A stretch of DNA of 64,000 bases from Litoditis marina (GCA_964036275.1 OZ038433.1:11020446-11084445), one strand, 5' to 3'; counted from the stretch's first letter, positions 1-11,176 are shown. Program-made: numbers and translations. Notes: a model not told the origin generated them from the letters alone.

Positions 1-206
1 TCATAGAACAATCACAGTTTGAGCAATGTGTGGTCAAACCTCGCCTCATACTCGTATAAAGAGATAGAATACAAAGAATTGGAAGTGTTCCAAATGCCCC
101 AGGAGGCTACAGTAGACTTTTTACCAACTTTTACGCGTTTGTACCTAGACTAAACTAGTAATAATAATGCGGAAAACTCCCAAAAGAACCTTCCCACTAA
201 AATACT

Positions 207-481
207 TCAAACTTGATCGTTTTCCATGAAACAAAAGCTACCGTAATCCCCTAAGACATGGGAATGACAGAGACTATTACAAGCTGATGGTCGTAGTCTG
301 ACACGAACATGTTGGCGCCAGCGAGGCTGTCAGCTCCCCTTTCGATCAAAACAGGTCAAACTTGATCGTTTTCCATGAAACAAAAGCTACCGTAACCCCC
401 TGAGACATGGGGATGACATCGACTATATCACAAGCTAATAGTCGTAGTCTGACAGGAGGATGTTGGCGCCAGCGAGGCTGT
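207..481. repeat. Tandem duplication of the 3' end of the BCL9-like gene
   Basis: 207-332 and 356-481 are diverged direct copies, offset 149 bp. The right copy contains the last coding residues and stop codon (428-430); the left copy is a decayed duplicate lying in the presumed 3' UTR. Shared blocks include acttgatcgttttccatgaa and ttggcgccagcgaggctgtc. Confidence 0.85.
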
Positions 482-3400
482 CGGGTACGGTTGCGAGAAG
501 CCGGGCAGACTGTTGGCGTCGCAGAACTGCGCGGGCCACGTGGTGGCTTCCTGGCCGCCGCCGCCGTAGACGGAAGACGGAGGCGCACTGCCGCGGCTCA
601 CCATCAACATGCCTGCAAGGAGTATTGATTACCATAATACAGCAATATCAGAATGCAATCAAATACACTATTTGCGATTGCACAGCACACGTGACTTTCC
701 ACATTGAATACGATTAGATGCAGTACACTATACTGGGTACCACATATACCAATGTGAAGGATGTGTGTGTGTTAAATCGCCACCAAACACTATTCAGATT
801 GTATATTCTATAATATATGGTAAATCAAGCACAGTAGACAGTACGGTCTTGTACGAAACAAAAACAAACTGCACGACCTACGTTATGGAACTTTGATGAA
901 ATAATAACCACTAAAAACAAATATAAAATAAAAGCAAACATCAATGCACACTTCGCGGACACTTCTTCCATTATTACTATTAATATTACTATACATGCTT
1001 CTCAACCAACCTCCGGGCATACAGGATGCATTGGGGAATGGGGCCGAGACTGGCATCATGCCAGCACCGGGAGGGCCGGGATACGGGGACATCATCGGCT
1101 GAAAAGTTATATTTATTGAATATCTATTGACTTAAAAAAAACAAATGTATCATAGAAAGGTCAGCGGTGCGGAGAATACATATATTACTGAGAATTTTTT
1201 CATGTTTCCTGGTTTTCTTGCCTAATTTTGGTGTCTTTTAAAAAAACATCACGAATTACGTTATATATTCAACATTAGAATCGAGTTACTTCCATATTTA
1301 AAAGAACTAAAACAACTAAACCTACCTTATTCATTCCTGGAGCCGAGTTGGGCGCAGCCATGTGCCCATTGGGGCCAGCTGGGTCACCCATTCCCTGGGG
1401 CATGGGGCCGCTCATGGGACCACCATTCGTAGAACCCGGCACAGGCCCACAGCTCTGCGGTCCGGTCATGGGACTAGGCATGGGGCCACCGCCCATGTAC
1501 GAGGGCATGGGGCCACTCATGGGTCCCCGCATGGGATCGGTCATGGGACCGCCGGGTGGACCAGGCATTGGACCTCCGGGTGGGCCGCCCATGGGACCTC
1601 CGGGTGGTCCGCCCATCATGGCCCCACCAGGGTATGGGTACATGGGGCTGGGGTAGGGTGGCATGCCTGGATGGGGACTGGGGTGCATACCGGGATGGGG
1701 AAAGCCGGGGAACGAGGGGGACCGACCGGGCTGGGGCACCATTCCTGCAAGTAACACAATTTTGATAATTCTTCTATTCAGGTGAGCATTTTGAAACTAG
1801 ATGGGTGCCGGTACATGCTCAATATGAAAATTGGTAAAATTAGTCCAAAAAATAGGGTTTTTGGTAAAGACGAGGCTGGTCTTATATCTCGATGGAGTGC
1901 CGGTTTAAAAAGTCTTAGTTTAGTTTCATGTAAAACCATATTTTACTCTTTTTTAAACTATATTCTACTATTTTTTATTAGTTTTACTAGGCTTCGCACG
2001 GTAGCCCAAAAAACACAGTATTCCACCACCACCTTAGCTCTCATTTGTATAGCAAATTCCCTTTTTGATTAATTCGCTTGCATTTTGGGTTATTTTAATG
2101 TACAAATACTTCTCTCTATACATTGAATTTCAATAAATATTCTTTAGAACGATACCTCTAGCGGCTGCGGCCATGTGCTGCATATGCATCATGTGAGCCA
2201 TGTGTTGTTGCTGTTGGGGACTCATCATGCCCGGCTTGAAACCTGGAACAAAATCACTGAGTGAAAGAGAGGGGGTAATCGAGCGAGATTGAGCGATTGA
2301 GAGGGAGACAAGGGAGAGAGAGAGAGAGATAGAGAGAGAGAGAAGATAGAGAGAAGAGAGATGAAGAGAGAAAGTGAAAAGAGATGGATGATAAAAGAAA
2401 AATAGAAAAAGCAATAGAGAGAGAGGAGAGAGATCTAACCACATACCTGGAGGAAACGCTCCCGGCGACGGTTTAGACTTGGCACCGCGCGATGTTGCGC
2501 GCGCTGGAGGACCTGCAAAAGTGGAATTGTTCGAGTTGGTGGGAATTTTTCCAAGCGAAGAACATCATTACCATTTCCATCATTCCTAACAATTTCATTC
2601 TTGTTGTAATTTATGGATGGAGCTACGCCTCAGTGGTCACCAAACGTCATATCCTTCCGTAAAAGGAACTTGCCCGGCCCGTAACTACTCTAAGCAAAAT
2701 CGAACCAAAAAAAACGTTCCATATAATGATAATAATAATAATTATTATTAATGTTAAAATTATCATAAGTGTCCTCACCTTGCATATGAGGAAAGGGGAA
2801 CGGGGGCATTCCGGGAAAATGGGGTGAGGGATAGGCACCGGCTGACAACGGGTTCGGCGGCATTTGACCTACAATAAGGCATGATAAGGAAAGTATTAGA
2901 CCAGAAAATCGGAATCAAACTATAAAAGTAACTGTTTGTTTACTATTAAAGGTACATAGTTATTGCACGCGATAACGGGTTCGGTGGCATTTGACTTGGA
3001 AATAAAGATTAGTAGGTAACCAGTTGAAAGGAACAAAAATCGATATCAGACTCTTGTTGAAGTGGTTGAGTAGTTTTGTTCGCTATTGAAAGTACACAGT
3101 CAGCTCGCGCGATATCATAGAATCAGATTGTGCACAGACATTTCATGAACAGTTACAGTCTCAGTTTTGAGCAAATGCACACATGATCCTCTGACTTGAT
3201 CTCGATCGACCATAGCACACTATTCACACGTTATTGGTGTGTGCTGGAATGGTTGAGTTTATAGTCGTCGCCAACGGAAAGGCGGGAGACTACTGTATAT
3301 CTCACTTTCCGCTGTGTACGCACACATGTCTTCGATTCCAACGCATACCCGTTATGTGTTCTAATAGCGCAGTGGTTAGCAGCCTGCTACGAAACTTCTG

Positions 3401-5814
3401 CTCGCAGGTTCGATTCCAGCGAGAGACAGCTATTTATAAATTTGGCACTAAAAAAATTATACCAAGCCAGTTAGTACCTGGATGGCCATTTGGCGGAAAG
3501 TTGGGTGGATAGGGACCGCCCATCGGCCCCATTGGTCCTGGCGCGCCGCCATTCTCCATCTGCTGCTGTTGATGCAGACGAACACGCTCCATGTGCTGAA
3601 AGCAGAAAAAAATTCATAAGGTGATACCTACTGTGAGTCGTAGTTTGATCTTCACACTCAGTGTGAGACGACGTAGATATTGCAATCAAACTACAAACAC
3701 AGCAGACGCCAAGTAAAACGGCTATCAACTATTTATTTCCCTAGCTCTATTGCTCTTTTTTTGGCTCAGTTTCAGATAGTTGAACTACTTGTAGTTTGAT
3801 CTAGGTAATAGGCATTCGTAGATCAAACTAAAATTCATATTACACGTGATAACGGACCTGTTGCTGCTGCCACATCTGATGTTGGTGGAAGTTCCTCGCC
3901 TGCTGTTCTGCGTTCACATCCTTCTCGATTCCGCCCAACTTGTCCAACTTGGCCGAACGATCGTCCCTAAAAACAATTAAAAACTGAATAATATGATAAT
4001 ATATATGATAAACTCAGAAATATATGCTACTTTGTCAAACACACTCAGACAAGCCTGCCTAAAAAGTATTGAAACTCGATTAGAAACTGTCTTTTTTCCT
4101 GTTCTACCTGAGAAAGTTTCAACTTTTTTGAAGGCAAAACGTAACAACATGAAATCTGAGAATGACAAAAAACAGATTCCCTACTGAAGAATTCTCGAAA
4201 CTTGTGTCAGAACAAACATACTAGAAACACCATGAACGGCGAATATTTGTTAAAATGCTTCACAATAAAGCATTCTGCCTTCCGTTTGCGGAAAAAATGC
4301 ACAGCAACTGACTTTTTCGGTTCGACGACAACCTCCGTGATGCTGGAAGAGGCACTGAAGGCAGACGAATTGGTCATCATTTCCATTCTTCTACAAAAGG
4401 AACAATCAGTAATCAATTTCTAAAGATATATATATATATATTGTCAAACGTGAGATCAAATAAACAAAAACCAAGTTCATTGACCAAAAATCCAGAGAAG
4501 CTGGGAAAAAACTGGACAAACTTGATCTAAATTAATTCATTACAATCAACTTTATCGTTTTTGTCTCTCACAAAAGTACGTTTTGACCTACCTCAACGGA
4601 TTGAAGTCGTCCTTTTTATGTGTGGAGCCAATGTCCAGATAGACCGGTTTGTCTCCGGATTCTTCCGGAATCGACTCCAGAAGCGGCTTCTTCGCATCAC
4701 ACGTGATTATCTCGGGATCCGTCTGCAAATATTATGAATTCATGCTCCGAAACGTCAAAAAAGTGATCTTCTTCTAGATTCCTACAATTTTGTACGTATA
4801 GGAGGGAAAACTCCGAAATGTCATAGATATTCTTCTTTTAAAATCTAGATTCCAACATATAAGTATCTAATGAATGAAGAAAGTGACTATCAATAACTAT
4901 ATACCATTCTTATTCATGGTTTCTTTGTTGAACGACTAGCAAATAAGCTCAAACTCTACTATTTCGTAACTCTGCTAGTAACACTATATTCCCTCTTCCC
5001 GAAGCAAGCCCCTAAGATGTATGTTGCCCCAGACAATTCCCAGCCACTCTTTTATTGGCTGAACGAGAGAGTGTGCAGGTCAGAGAGATGCAGACTGTCT
5101 AAGCATGTCTGCGCGTCATTGACCTGCATGCTCTCTCGTTTTTGTAGCTGGCCAATTGCAGAAAATTGGCGCCGATCGTTCTGAGCGCTGTAGTTTGATC
5201 CCATTGTTTTTCGTTCAAAGTCGTGATTTACGACTTGTCGGTCAGACTACAACCAAGATTTGGTCACTCCCTATATAGTTTGTTTCATTCCCACTGAGAC
5301 CCATTGGCATCGTGCCAAGGTTTTCGGATGACTAACTCTCCGAGCAGACATAAGTGTTGGCAGAAACGTTTTCATTTACGTGTTATTATAGAACAAAACA
5401 ACCGATGACAAAGATTTGCAGTTAGTTGAAGAACTCTAAAGTGGTGAAAAATGGCCTGGAAAATTCGTTGGCACGCTGCCAAGTCTCAGTAGGAATGACC
5501 GGAACTATACAAACCTCGGCTTTTCGTTTCAATGGCTTCGACTCTCCAGCCAATTTGGCGGCATCCGTGCTCTGTTGAGATACCGTAGTCGACGGACTGG
5601 GCACAGCGCTCGACTTCTCACGGTCTATACGCTCGTGGTACCTGCAAATCATATCCGTATTTAAAGTAGGACGATTATGTGCTCCAATCTCGGCGCGTCA
5701 GTCCTTTAAACTGCAACTGAAAAATGTATTGCAGTTTAAAGGACTGAAGCGTTGAGATTGGAGCACATAATCGTCCTTCTTTAATATTGCGTAAAGAATT
5801 CGAAACGTTCAACC

Positions 5815-5858
<44 letters not shown>

Positions 5859-8800
5859 TAGTACATGCAGAAAATTTCATTGACCACGACTGTTCGAATG
5901 AAAACATAGATGCATAGATCCCTCAAATTGTAATATGATGTCATTGTGATCTTATGTCACAATCACAAGCTGTGGCCGTATTCACCAATCCTCGGGAAGC
6001 TAAATAACCCTCCCGCGGGAAGGTGGAGCACGAAAATAGTGTGCTGGTGAGGAGGGTCCAGAGGCGCGGGAAGCTTCTTAACCTTCCCGGGACATTGGTG
6101 AATACGGCCACTGAATTCTAAATTCTCACCCACAAAATGAAATCATCAGTTATCGTTAGTCATGAATTTCGACCGAAAAACAACGGGATCAAACTACAAA
6201 CACAGCGGAATACAATAACATTATAGTCCGTTTCGTTTCTACTGAGACCCATTGGCGTCGTGCCAAGATTTTCGAATGACTATTTCTTACAGCAGAGATG
6301 AGTATTTTGAGAAATTTTTTTCATTCACGTGTCCTTATGGGACTGAACAACCGCCAACAAAGATTTGGAATTGTTTGAAAACCTCCAAAGTGGTGAAAAA
6401 TACGCTGGAAAATTCATTGGCACGCTGCCAAGTCTCAGTAGGAATGACCGGAACTATAACAAACCTTCGATGCCACTCGACCAAACTGTCGAACTTCTCC
6501 TTCTCATATTCGAGTGCCGCCTGATTCGCCAATTCCGTGCTAAAACATGTACGGTACAGACAAATCTAACAGTTATCTCATCTCAATACACCATATACAA
6601 AAACCAGGAAAAAAGGACCGATACATGCTCAGCTTTAGTACCATAAGTGAAATAGTTCAGAATCGGGGCAAAAAAAAGTGAACATGAGCAGCCCCAAAAG
6701 TGAGCACGAGCAACGCCGAAAAAACAAAATAATAGTAATTTTGCCTAGAATCTCAAACATTCACCCCAAAAAGTGATTATGGCACAATCGGAATCTGGCA
6801 AAAATGAGCATCAACCAATATCAATAAGGGGGTATTTTAAGTATGTTTAGTACTGGCTTGCAATTCTGTTCGGTGAAGAGATAGTTCTCAACTAGCTTCA
6901 CGTTCCATGCATACATACTAGCTTTCTAGTCGAAAAAAAAACTTACAAAAAAAGCTCTCTTCTCGCCATTTTCAGTAACATTTGCCTATTTCTGATGCAA
7001 AATCATGCACTACATATTTCGACAGAACCACAGAACAACGGGTTCCTTCTGTAGAAAAGTAGTAACACGTTGCTGGTGTGTGAACATCCTCTCACCATAC
7101 ACCAGTAAGGTTCGACTGAGCGACAAAAATCAATCCGTTTTCAGATGTGAATACTTGCAAATTTAGAAGTTTTCATAAAAAGTAGACCAATTTTCATCTT
7201 TAACGCTAAAAAAGTAGTCCGTTTTTCGATTTTTTTGACTATCCGGACTACCTTGCTCTCACGTGCTCTCACGTTCCCCGTCAACTCACGTGAAATAGAC
7301 GACGTGGGCGGTGGACTCCGGGTAGTGGGGTTCCTGATGCGGCGGCACGGAACGGGCCACCGCCGGGGAGGAAGACGCCGGCGAGGTGGCCGCATCCGGA
7401 CAGGATTCGGTCTGAAAGAGAGCATAGGGTTACGGTAAGGCATACGGTAAGTGTACGGTAAGGTGTAGGGTAAGGCAAACGAAAAGGCATAGATACGGTA
7501 AGGCACAGGGTAAGGTGTAGGGTGAGACATACGTTAAGGTGTACGGTAAGGCATACGGTAAGGCATACGGTGGGTGTACGGTAAGTGTACGGTAAGGCAT
7601 ACGGTAAGTGTACGGTAAGGCATACGGTAAGTGTACGGTAAGGCATACGGTAAGTGTACGGTAAGACATACGGTAAGTGTACGGTAAGGCATACGGTAAG
7701 TGTACGGTAAGGCATACGGTAAGGTGTATGGTAAGGTGTATGGTAAGGCATACGATAAGGCATATGGTAAGATGTATACGGTAGAGAACAATAATTCCAT
7801 CTCTTATTTGTTGTTCATCAATTTTCTAGGCATTTCCAGACCAAACTACCATCCCTTTAGCCTGTATAACGTTACACTGTCACTTAAATAAGCAAAACTA
7901 GGTTAAATGAAATCAAGTTAACTAGGATGAAGTTAATAAATAAATGATTAAATGAATTAAAAGTAATAAATACTATCTATGAAGTTAATATTGACTAAGT
8001 TTAAAATAAAATACATCGTTTCGGTCCTCACCACCTTTACGATGTCTTAGGGTCAGTAGTCGAGGCCTCATCAGAAGATAAGCCACTGACCCAGTACAAA
8101 GAAATTCAATTAGTAAAACATCACTTAAATACTAGATCAACTAATTTTTTACATGTTACAATAAAACTATTTCTATTTTAAGTAAACTATTTTAACTCTT
8201 ATTCTTAAATCCTACTTCTAGCCATTCTAATGTGCTTATATTATGAAGGAAAAGAGAAGAACTGTTGAGTTGAGAACAATAGCTGGCAAAATCCCTAGTG
8301 CTGTCGAGAGATAGTACATGCGCATACATACGACGTTTTGGACTATAACTTTAGCGAAAACCTAAATAGGTTTGGGAAACGTGAGAAACGATCAAATAGA
8401 AACAGTACAAATATATAAAAGTATCTAACAAAAGTTTGCATCAAAAACAAGCAAATTTTCTCGGCAACTACTACATATTTCTGTAACAAGCTATAGTTAA
8501 CTAGTTACCACTATTTATTAGTAAATAGCTAATTACAACTATTTACTAGCTATTTAAACAACTTTACCGTAGAAAGACTGGGGTTAGGCGTGGAGGAATC
8601 TAGCAATCAATCTACCCACCCTATTGTTGCTACCCAGCGAGCAGATTTCCTTAACCTTATGGCCTTATGCCCTTAAGGCTGAGAGCACACTAGTAAGGAG
8701 GTGAGGCTATTTCACAAAAAAAGTAGTACCGTAGCATTTTGCTTACCGTAGTATGGCCGGAAGTGGAAGGTCGGGCGAGGTCGCGGCAGGGTGCGGGCGG

Positions 8801-8860
8801 GTCGGCGGCGGCCGAATCACAGGAAGACGGGTTGGTGGAGGGGGACGAGGCACACATCAT
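428..8860 (-). CDS. BCL9/Legless-like Wnt co-activator candidate, 13 coding exons
   Basis: Exons (minus strand, 5' to 3'): 8860-8747, 7411-7290, 6539-6465, 5641-5515, 4722-4592, 3966-3858, 3595-3478, 2868-2779, 2512-2447, 2242-2156, 1744-1326, 1098-1011, 612-428. All junctions are GT-AG and in phase; 1731 nt gives 576 residues ending TGA. Residues 74-108, across exons 2-4, begin HVVYFTTELANQAA and end ...LVEWHRRYHER. This resembles the HD1 segment of BCL9/Legless, which binds the Pygopus PHD finger (remembered pattern V.VFST..AN.AA...H). A basic KPLKRKAE (about 139-146) may be a nuclear signal. Residues 209-238 (NAEQQARNFHQHQMWQQQQ...ERVRLHQQQQ) loosely recall HD3. From residue 240 the protein is Pro/Met/Gly-rich, with PGGPMGGPPGGPM repeats and an HM-rich stretch, like the disordered BCL9 tail. 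I see no convincing HD2 (beta-catenin-binding) segment. The start ATG is the first of an ATGATG pair; exon 1 stays open upstream to its acceptor, so further 5' exons are possible. Gene structure is well supported; the BCL9 assignment rests mainly on HD1. Confidence 0.72.
2276..2430. repeat. (GA)n-rich microsatellite in an intron
   Basis: Purine-only GA/GAGAGA tract with interruptions, between exons 9 and 10 of the BCL9-like gene. Confidence 0.9.
2846..3115. repeat. Tandem duplication covering an exon acceptor
   Basis: About 118 bp is duplicated. gataacgggttcggtggca at about 2969 repeats gacaacgggttcggcggca at about 2845, so the 5' end of exon 8 of the BCL9-like gene plus its acceptor has a decayed second copy further upstream in the same intron. 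Both copies continue into related intron sequence (aaagtacacagt / aaggtacatagt). Confidence 0.75.
3260..3451 (+). repeat. tRNA-containing SINE-like element, copy 1
   Basis: The element runs from tatagtcgtcgccaac to tttataaatttggca. It contains a tRNA-like pol III promoter: an A-box-like tagcgcagtggttagc (about 3365-3380) and a B box ggttcgattcc (about 3407-3417). Related copies lie at 57580-57760 (minus) and 60251-60383 (plus). Confidence 0.7.
5039..5165. mobile_element. Foldback MITE, gagagtg...ctctc family, copy 1
   Basis: Arms gaacgagagagtgtgcaggtc and gacctgcatgctctctcgtt are inverted relatives of each other and are flanked by tggctg/tggcca-type ends. A relative lies at 36683-36800. It sits in an intron of the BCL9-like gene. 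Confidence 0.65.
5274..5509. mobile_element. TATAGT-ended MITE (236 bp), copy 1
   Basis: Inverted termini TATAGTTTGTTTCATTCC and TATAGTTCCGGTCATTCC are followed by (A/C)CTGAGAC blocks and internal ttggca...tgccaa hairpins. The right end lies 5 bp from the splice donor of exon 4 of the BCL9-like gene (gt at 5514-5513). TA may be the target duplication. Confidence 0.85.
5659..5785. mobile_element. Near-perfect palindromic MITE, copy 1
   Basis: The arms read ggacgattatgtgctccaat and its complement, meeting around aactgcaactgaaaaatgta. The whole element can fold into one long hairpin. A second, truncated copy lies at 61401-61480. Confidence 0.85.
5817..5855. repeat. (AT)n microsatellite
   Basis: Uninterrupted TA dinucleotide run in an intron. 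Confidence 0.95.
5978..6112. mobile_element. MITE with GTGGCCGTATTCACCAAT termini
   Basis: The left end gtggccgtattcaccaat is mirrored by attggtgaatacggccac at the right end. The core contains gcgggaag and its inverted relatives. One related end, gtggccgcattcaccaat, occurs alone near 20319. I find no clear target duplication. Confidence 0.8.
6222..6458. mobile_element. TATAGT-ended MITE (237 bp), copy 2
   Basis: Same family and same orientation as 5274-5509. It ends 6 bp from the splice donor of exon 3 of the BCL9-like gene (gt at 6464-6463). It is preceded by a block cgggatcaaactacaaacac that also accompanies other copies. Confidence 0.85.
7094..7262. mobile_element. hAT-type MITE (CATACACCAG family), end-truncated copy
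   Basis: The left terminus catacaccagtaaggttcga and the body (agtagtccgtttttcg, gactatccggac) match the family; the outer right terminus is lost. It lies in the intron after exon 2 of the BCL9-like gene, about 25 bp from the donor. Confidence 0.8.
7432..7775 (+). repeat. Minisatellite of GGTAAGGCATAC / GGTAAGTGTAC units
   Basis: About 28 units of 11-12 bp alternate between ggtaaggcatac and ggtaagtgtac. Open frames across it on the minus strand are translations of the repeat, not genes. Each unit contains GGTAAG, a metazoan 5' splice-site consensus, on the strand opposite to the host gene. Confidence 0.95.
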
Positions 8861-8890
8861 GGCTTCATTCGAAGAGGGGGGACTGCAATG
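8861..8890 (-). promoter_or_regulatory. Leader of the BCL9-like gene: acceptor site and minimal uORF
   Basis: On the minus strand an acceptor (ccattgcag) ends at 8883 and exon 1 starts at 8882, only 22 nt before the ATGATG. This could be a spliced-leader acceptor or an ordinary intron end. Inside the 22 nt an out-of-frame ATG reads Met-Lys-Pro-stop, and its TGA overlaps the main start codon (ATGA). Confidence 0.45.
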
Positions 8891-8896
8891 GAGAGA

Positions 8897-8921
8897 TGGT
8901 TAGGAGGGAGAGAGAGGGAGA

Positions 8922-8965
<44 letters not shown>

Positions 8966-9175
8966 CAGACAAAGAGAGAAACACGGGGAGAGGGGGGGGG
9001 GAGACGGAGAGAGATTAGAAATAAAGGGAGGGAGGTCTGCAGGTGTAGGGAGAAATGGGAAAGGGGAATGAACAGCAGGAGAAAGGGAGAAAAATGGAGA
9101 GACATGGAGAGACTGAGAGAGAGAGAGAGAATGAGAGCGAAAATAATAATAATAATAATAATAATAATAAGCTCC
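8897..9175. repeat. GA-rich tract, G10 run and (AAT)n
   Basis: (GA)n at about 8905-8962, ten Gs at 8992-9001, further GA-rich sequence to 9130, then (AAT)n at about 9143-9168. Open frames here are products of the simple repeat. Confidence 0.9.
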
Positions 9176-9432
9176 ACAGAGATAAAGATGGAAAGAGAGA
9201 AGGAAAATCCATCTGAGTGTATATTGCATAACTAAAAACGAAAGATGAGATAAACACATGAAAACTAAATGCTCCCCCACAACGACTGCATTTACCTATT
9301 TGATGCACAAATGAAGAACAAATTGAAGGACCTACTAACAAATATATAACTTGACACTTAAAAAAACAAGATAAAAGCGTAGAAGAGAGGTATTGGTGAG
9401 GGTCATGACAATGACTCTATTGTTGAATTATG

Positions 9433-9713
9433 GGTGAATTCTATATCTAACCGGGTTTTTTGGTAACCTAACCGGTTTTTTGGTAACCTTTTTTCGGTTA
9501 CTTGTTACTTCGATAGGTAACCGGTCGGTAACCGAAAATGGAAAACCGGTTACCTGTTTTTCCAACGCAAAATGTGGTTTTTACCGTTAGTTTGTACGGT
9601 AACCGGATTTCAGTTTTAGGTTACCTACCGGTTACCTGTGAGGTAACCTGAAAAAAAGGGTTACCAAAAACCGGATAGGTTACCAAAAAACCCGGTTACA
9701 TATAGAATTGGCC
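9433..9713. mobile_element. Mutator-like foldback element with GGTAACC/AACCGGTT arms
   Basis: 281 bp. Ends GGTGAATTCTATAT and GGCCAATTCTATAT are inverted. The flanks TGAATTATG (9424-9432) and TGAACTGTG (9714-9722) are an imperfect 9-bp target duplication. The arms are arrays of ggtaacc and aaccggtt. Confidence 0.8.
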
Positions 9714-10019
9714 TGAACTGTGTCACTATTTCTTACGCTCTATGGCATAGACTCCAATTCAGAAAAAAAAGAGGGAAAGTGTGCATGAAAAATGAAAATG
9801 TGAAAATGTATATTTGACAAAACACGTACGTATTATTTGAACAAAACTCGAAAAAACTTAAAGACTTAGAACGAGATACAACAGAAAAGCGTAGAGGGGA
9901 AGTATTAGTGAGGGTCATGACTCTATTTTTCCGCTGTGTCACTAGCCAACGACAATTACGTCATACCCGCCCGGCCCCAAACCTGGCACTGTGCCATGGA
10001 TGACCCCAATAGGGATTTA

Positions 10020-10365
10020 GAGAGAGAGAGAGTGAGAAAGAAAGAGAGAGAGCGAGAGAAAGAGAGATAGAGAGAAAGAAAGAGAGCACAACGCATAGGA
10101 GTCCTTCGCAATATATCGCTTGTCAATTCTTTCTGTCTCTATTTTCTCCTTTCAGTATCTTAAACCTTTTATCCTCTTTCACTCCCTCTCGTATGATTAC
10201 TCTCTCTCTCTCTCTATCTCTCTATCCCCCCCCTCTCTCTCTCTACCCCCCCCCCTCTCTCTCTCTCTATCCCCCCTCTCTCTCTTTCCCTTCCATCTCT
10301 CTCTTACTCTCTCTATCCCCCCTTTCTCTTTCTCTCTCTCTGTCTATCCCCCCCCCCCCTCTCTC
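10020..10365. repeat. GA-rich tract followed by CT/poly-C tract
   Basis: GA-rich at 10020-10088. (CT)n with several C runs at about 10195-10365, including 12 Cs at 10348-10359. The two tracts are roughly complementary in composition. Confidence 0.9.
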
Positions 10366-10859
10366 TTGTACATGTTACAACCAAACGACAAGGGGCGCTC
10401 GGCCGGCTAGCGTCTTTATGAATACTTTTCACATGACAAATGACGATTAAACAAGAGTTATTGGCACCAGCTAGCCATTTCACCCTCAAACACTCAAACT
10501 GCCGGAAAACAATAAAAACAGTGTTACCTAAACACACACTAGTAAGGTGTGACTAATCTACAAAAATTACTTCATTTTTGTATTCAAATAGTGGAAATTG
10601 CATGATTGTGCAAATTTTATGAGAGCCGCGGAAACAGTGTTATATGTTACCCCCATCTCACTTCTAATAAGAACTAATTGATGACGAGATAAAAATTCCA
10701 GAGAAAATTCTACTGCTAAACTTTTTTTGCAAAATTCAAACATCGTTGAGGTTTCAAGCAATGCTCAATCATACAATCATAAATTTCCAAAAACGCATCT
10801 GGTATAAAACATCACCCAGATAATAATTAGCAATTTTGTCTACGATCGACGTTCAGGAA

Positions 10860-11160
10860 AAATCACGTTTTTCAAAACCAATACAACAATAGTTTAGAAA
10901 TACATTTTTCTAATTTAATAACATATAAAACAACATTATTTCCATAAAAATCAAAGTTAGCCATTCGAATGACTGAAAACAGGTTCAACTTTACAAATAC
11001 AAATTTCTAACTGCTAAAATACCATTATTTACTTTACAAATTCTTTCTGATTTTCAAAATTACGAACTTTACAAATATAAACTTTCTAACCTCAAAAATA
11101 ACATTATTTGTACAAAAGTGAAAGTTTCGGCCATTCGAATGACTGGCAATTGGTTCGCGG
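10860..11160. repeat. AT-rich diverged tandem repeats
   Basis: Blocks ending gccattcgaatgactg recur at about 10963 and 11132. They are preceded by similar A/T-rich sequence containing aacattatt and tttacaaat. Confidence 0.6.
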
Positions 11161-11176
11161 GTGGCAGCATCAAGGC

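Noticed and set aside
1348..1754. Plus-strand open frames rich in Met/Gly/Pro
   Set aside because: They are antisense shadows of the largest exon (1326-1744) of the BCL9-like gene, whose minus-strand frame is in phase with its neighbours.
7281..7800. Minus-strand frames repeating LTVHLPYALPYTYRMPYRT
   Set aside because: Translations of the GGTAAGGCATAC minisatellite. The true exon in this area is 7411-7290 in another frame.
8753..9341. Long frames with poly-Arg/Glu or poly-Leu/Ser
   Set aside because: Products of the (GA)n and (AAT)n tracts; no splice sites or conserved sequence.
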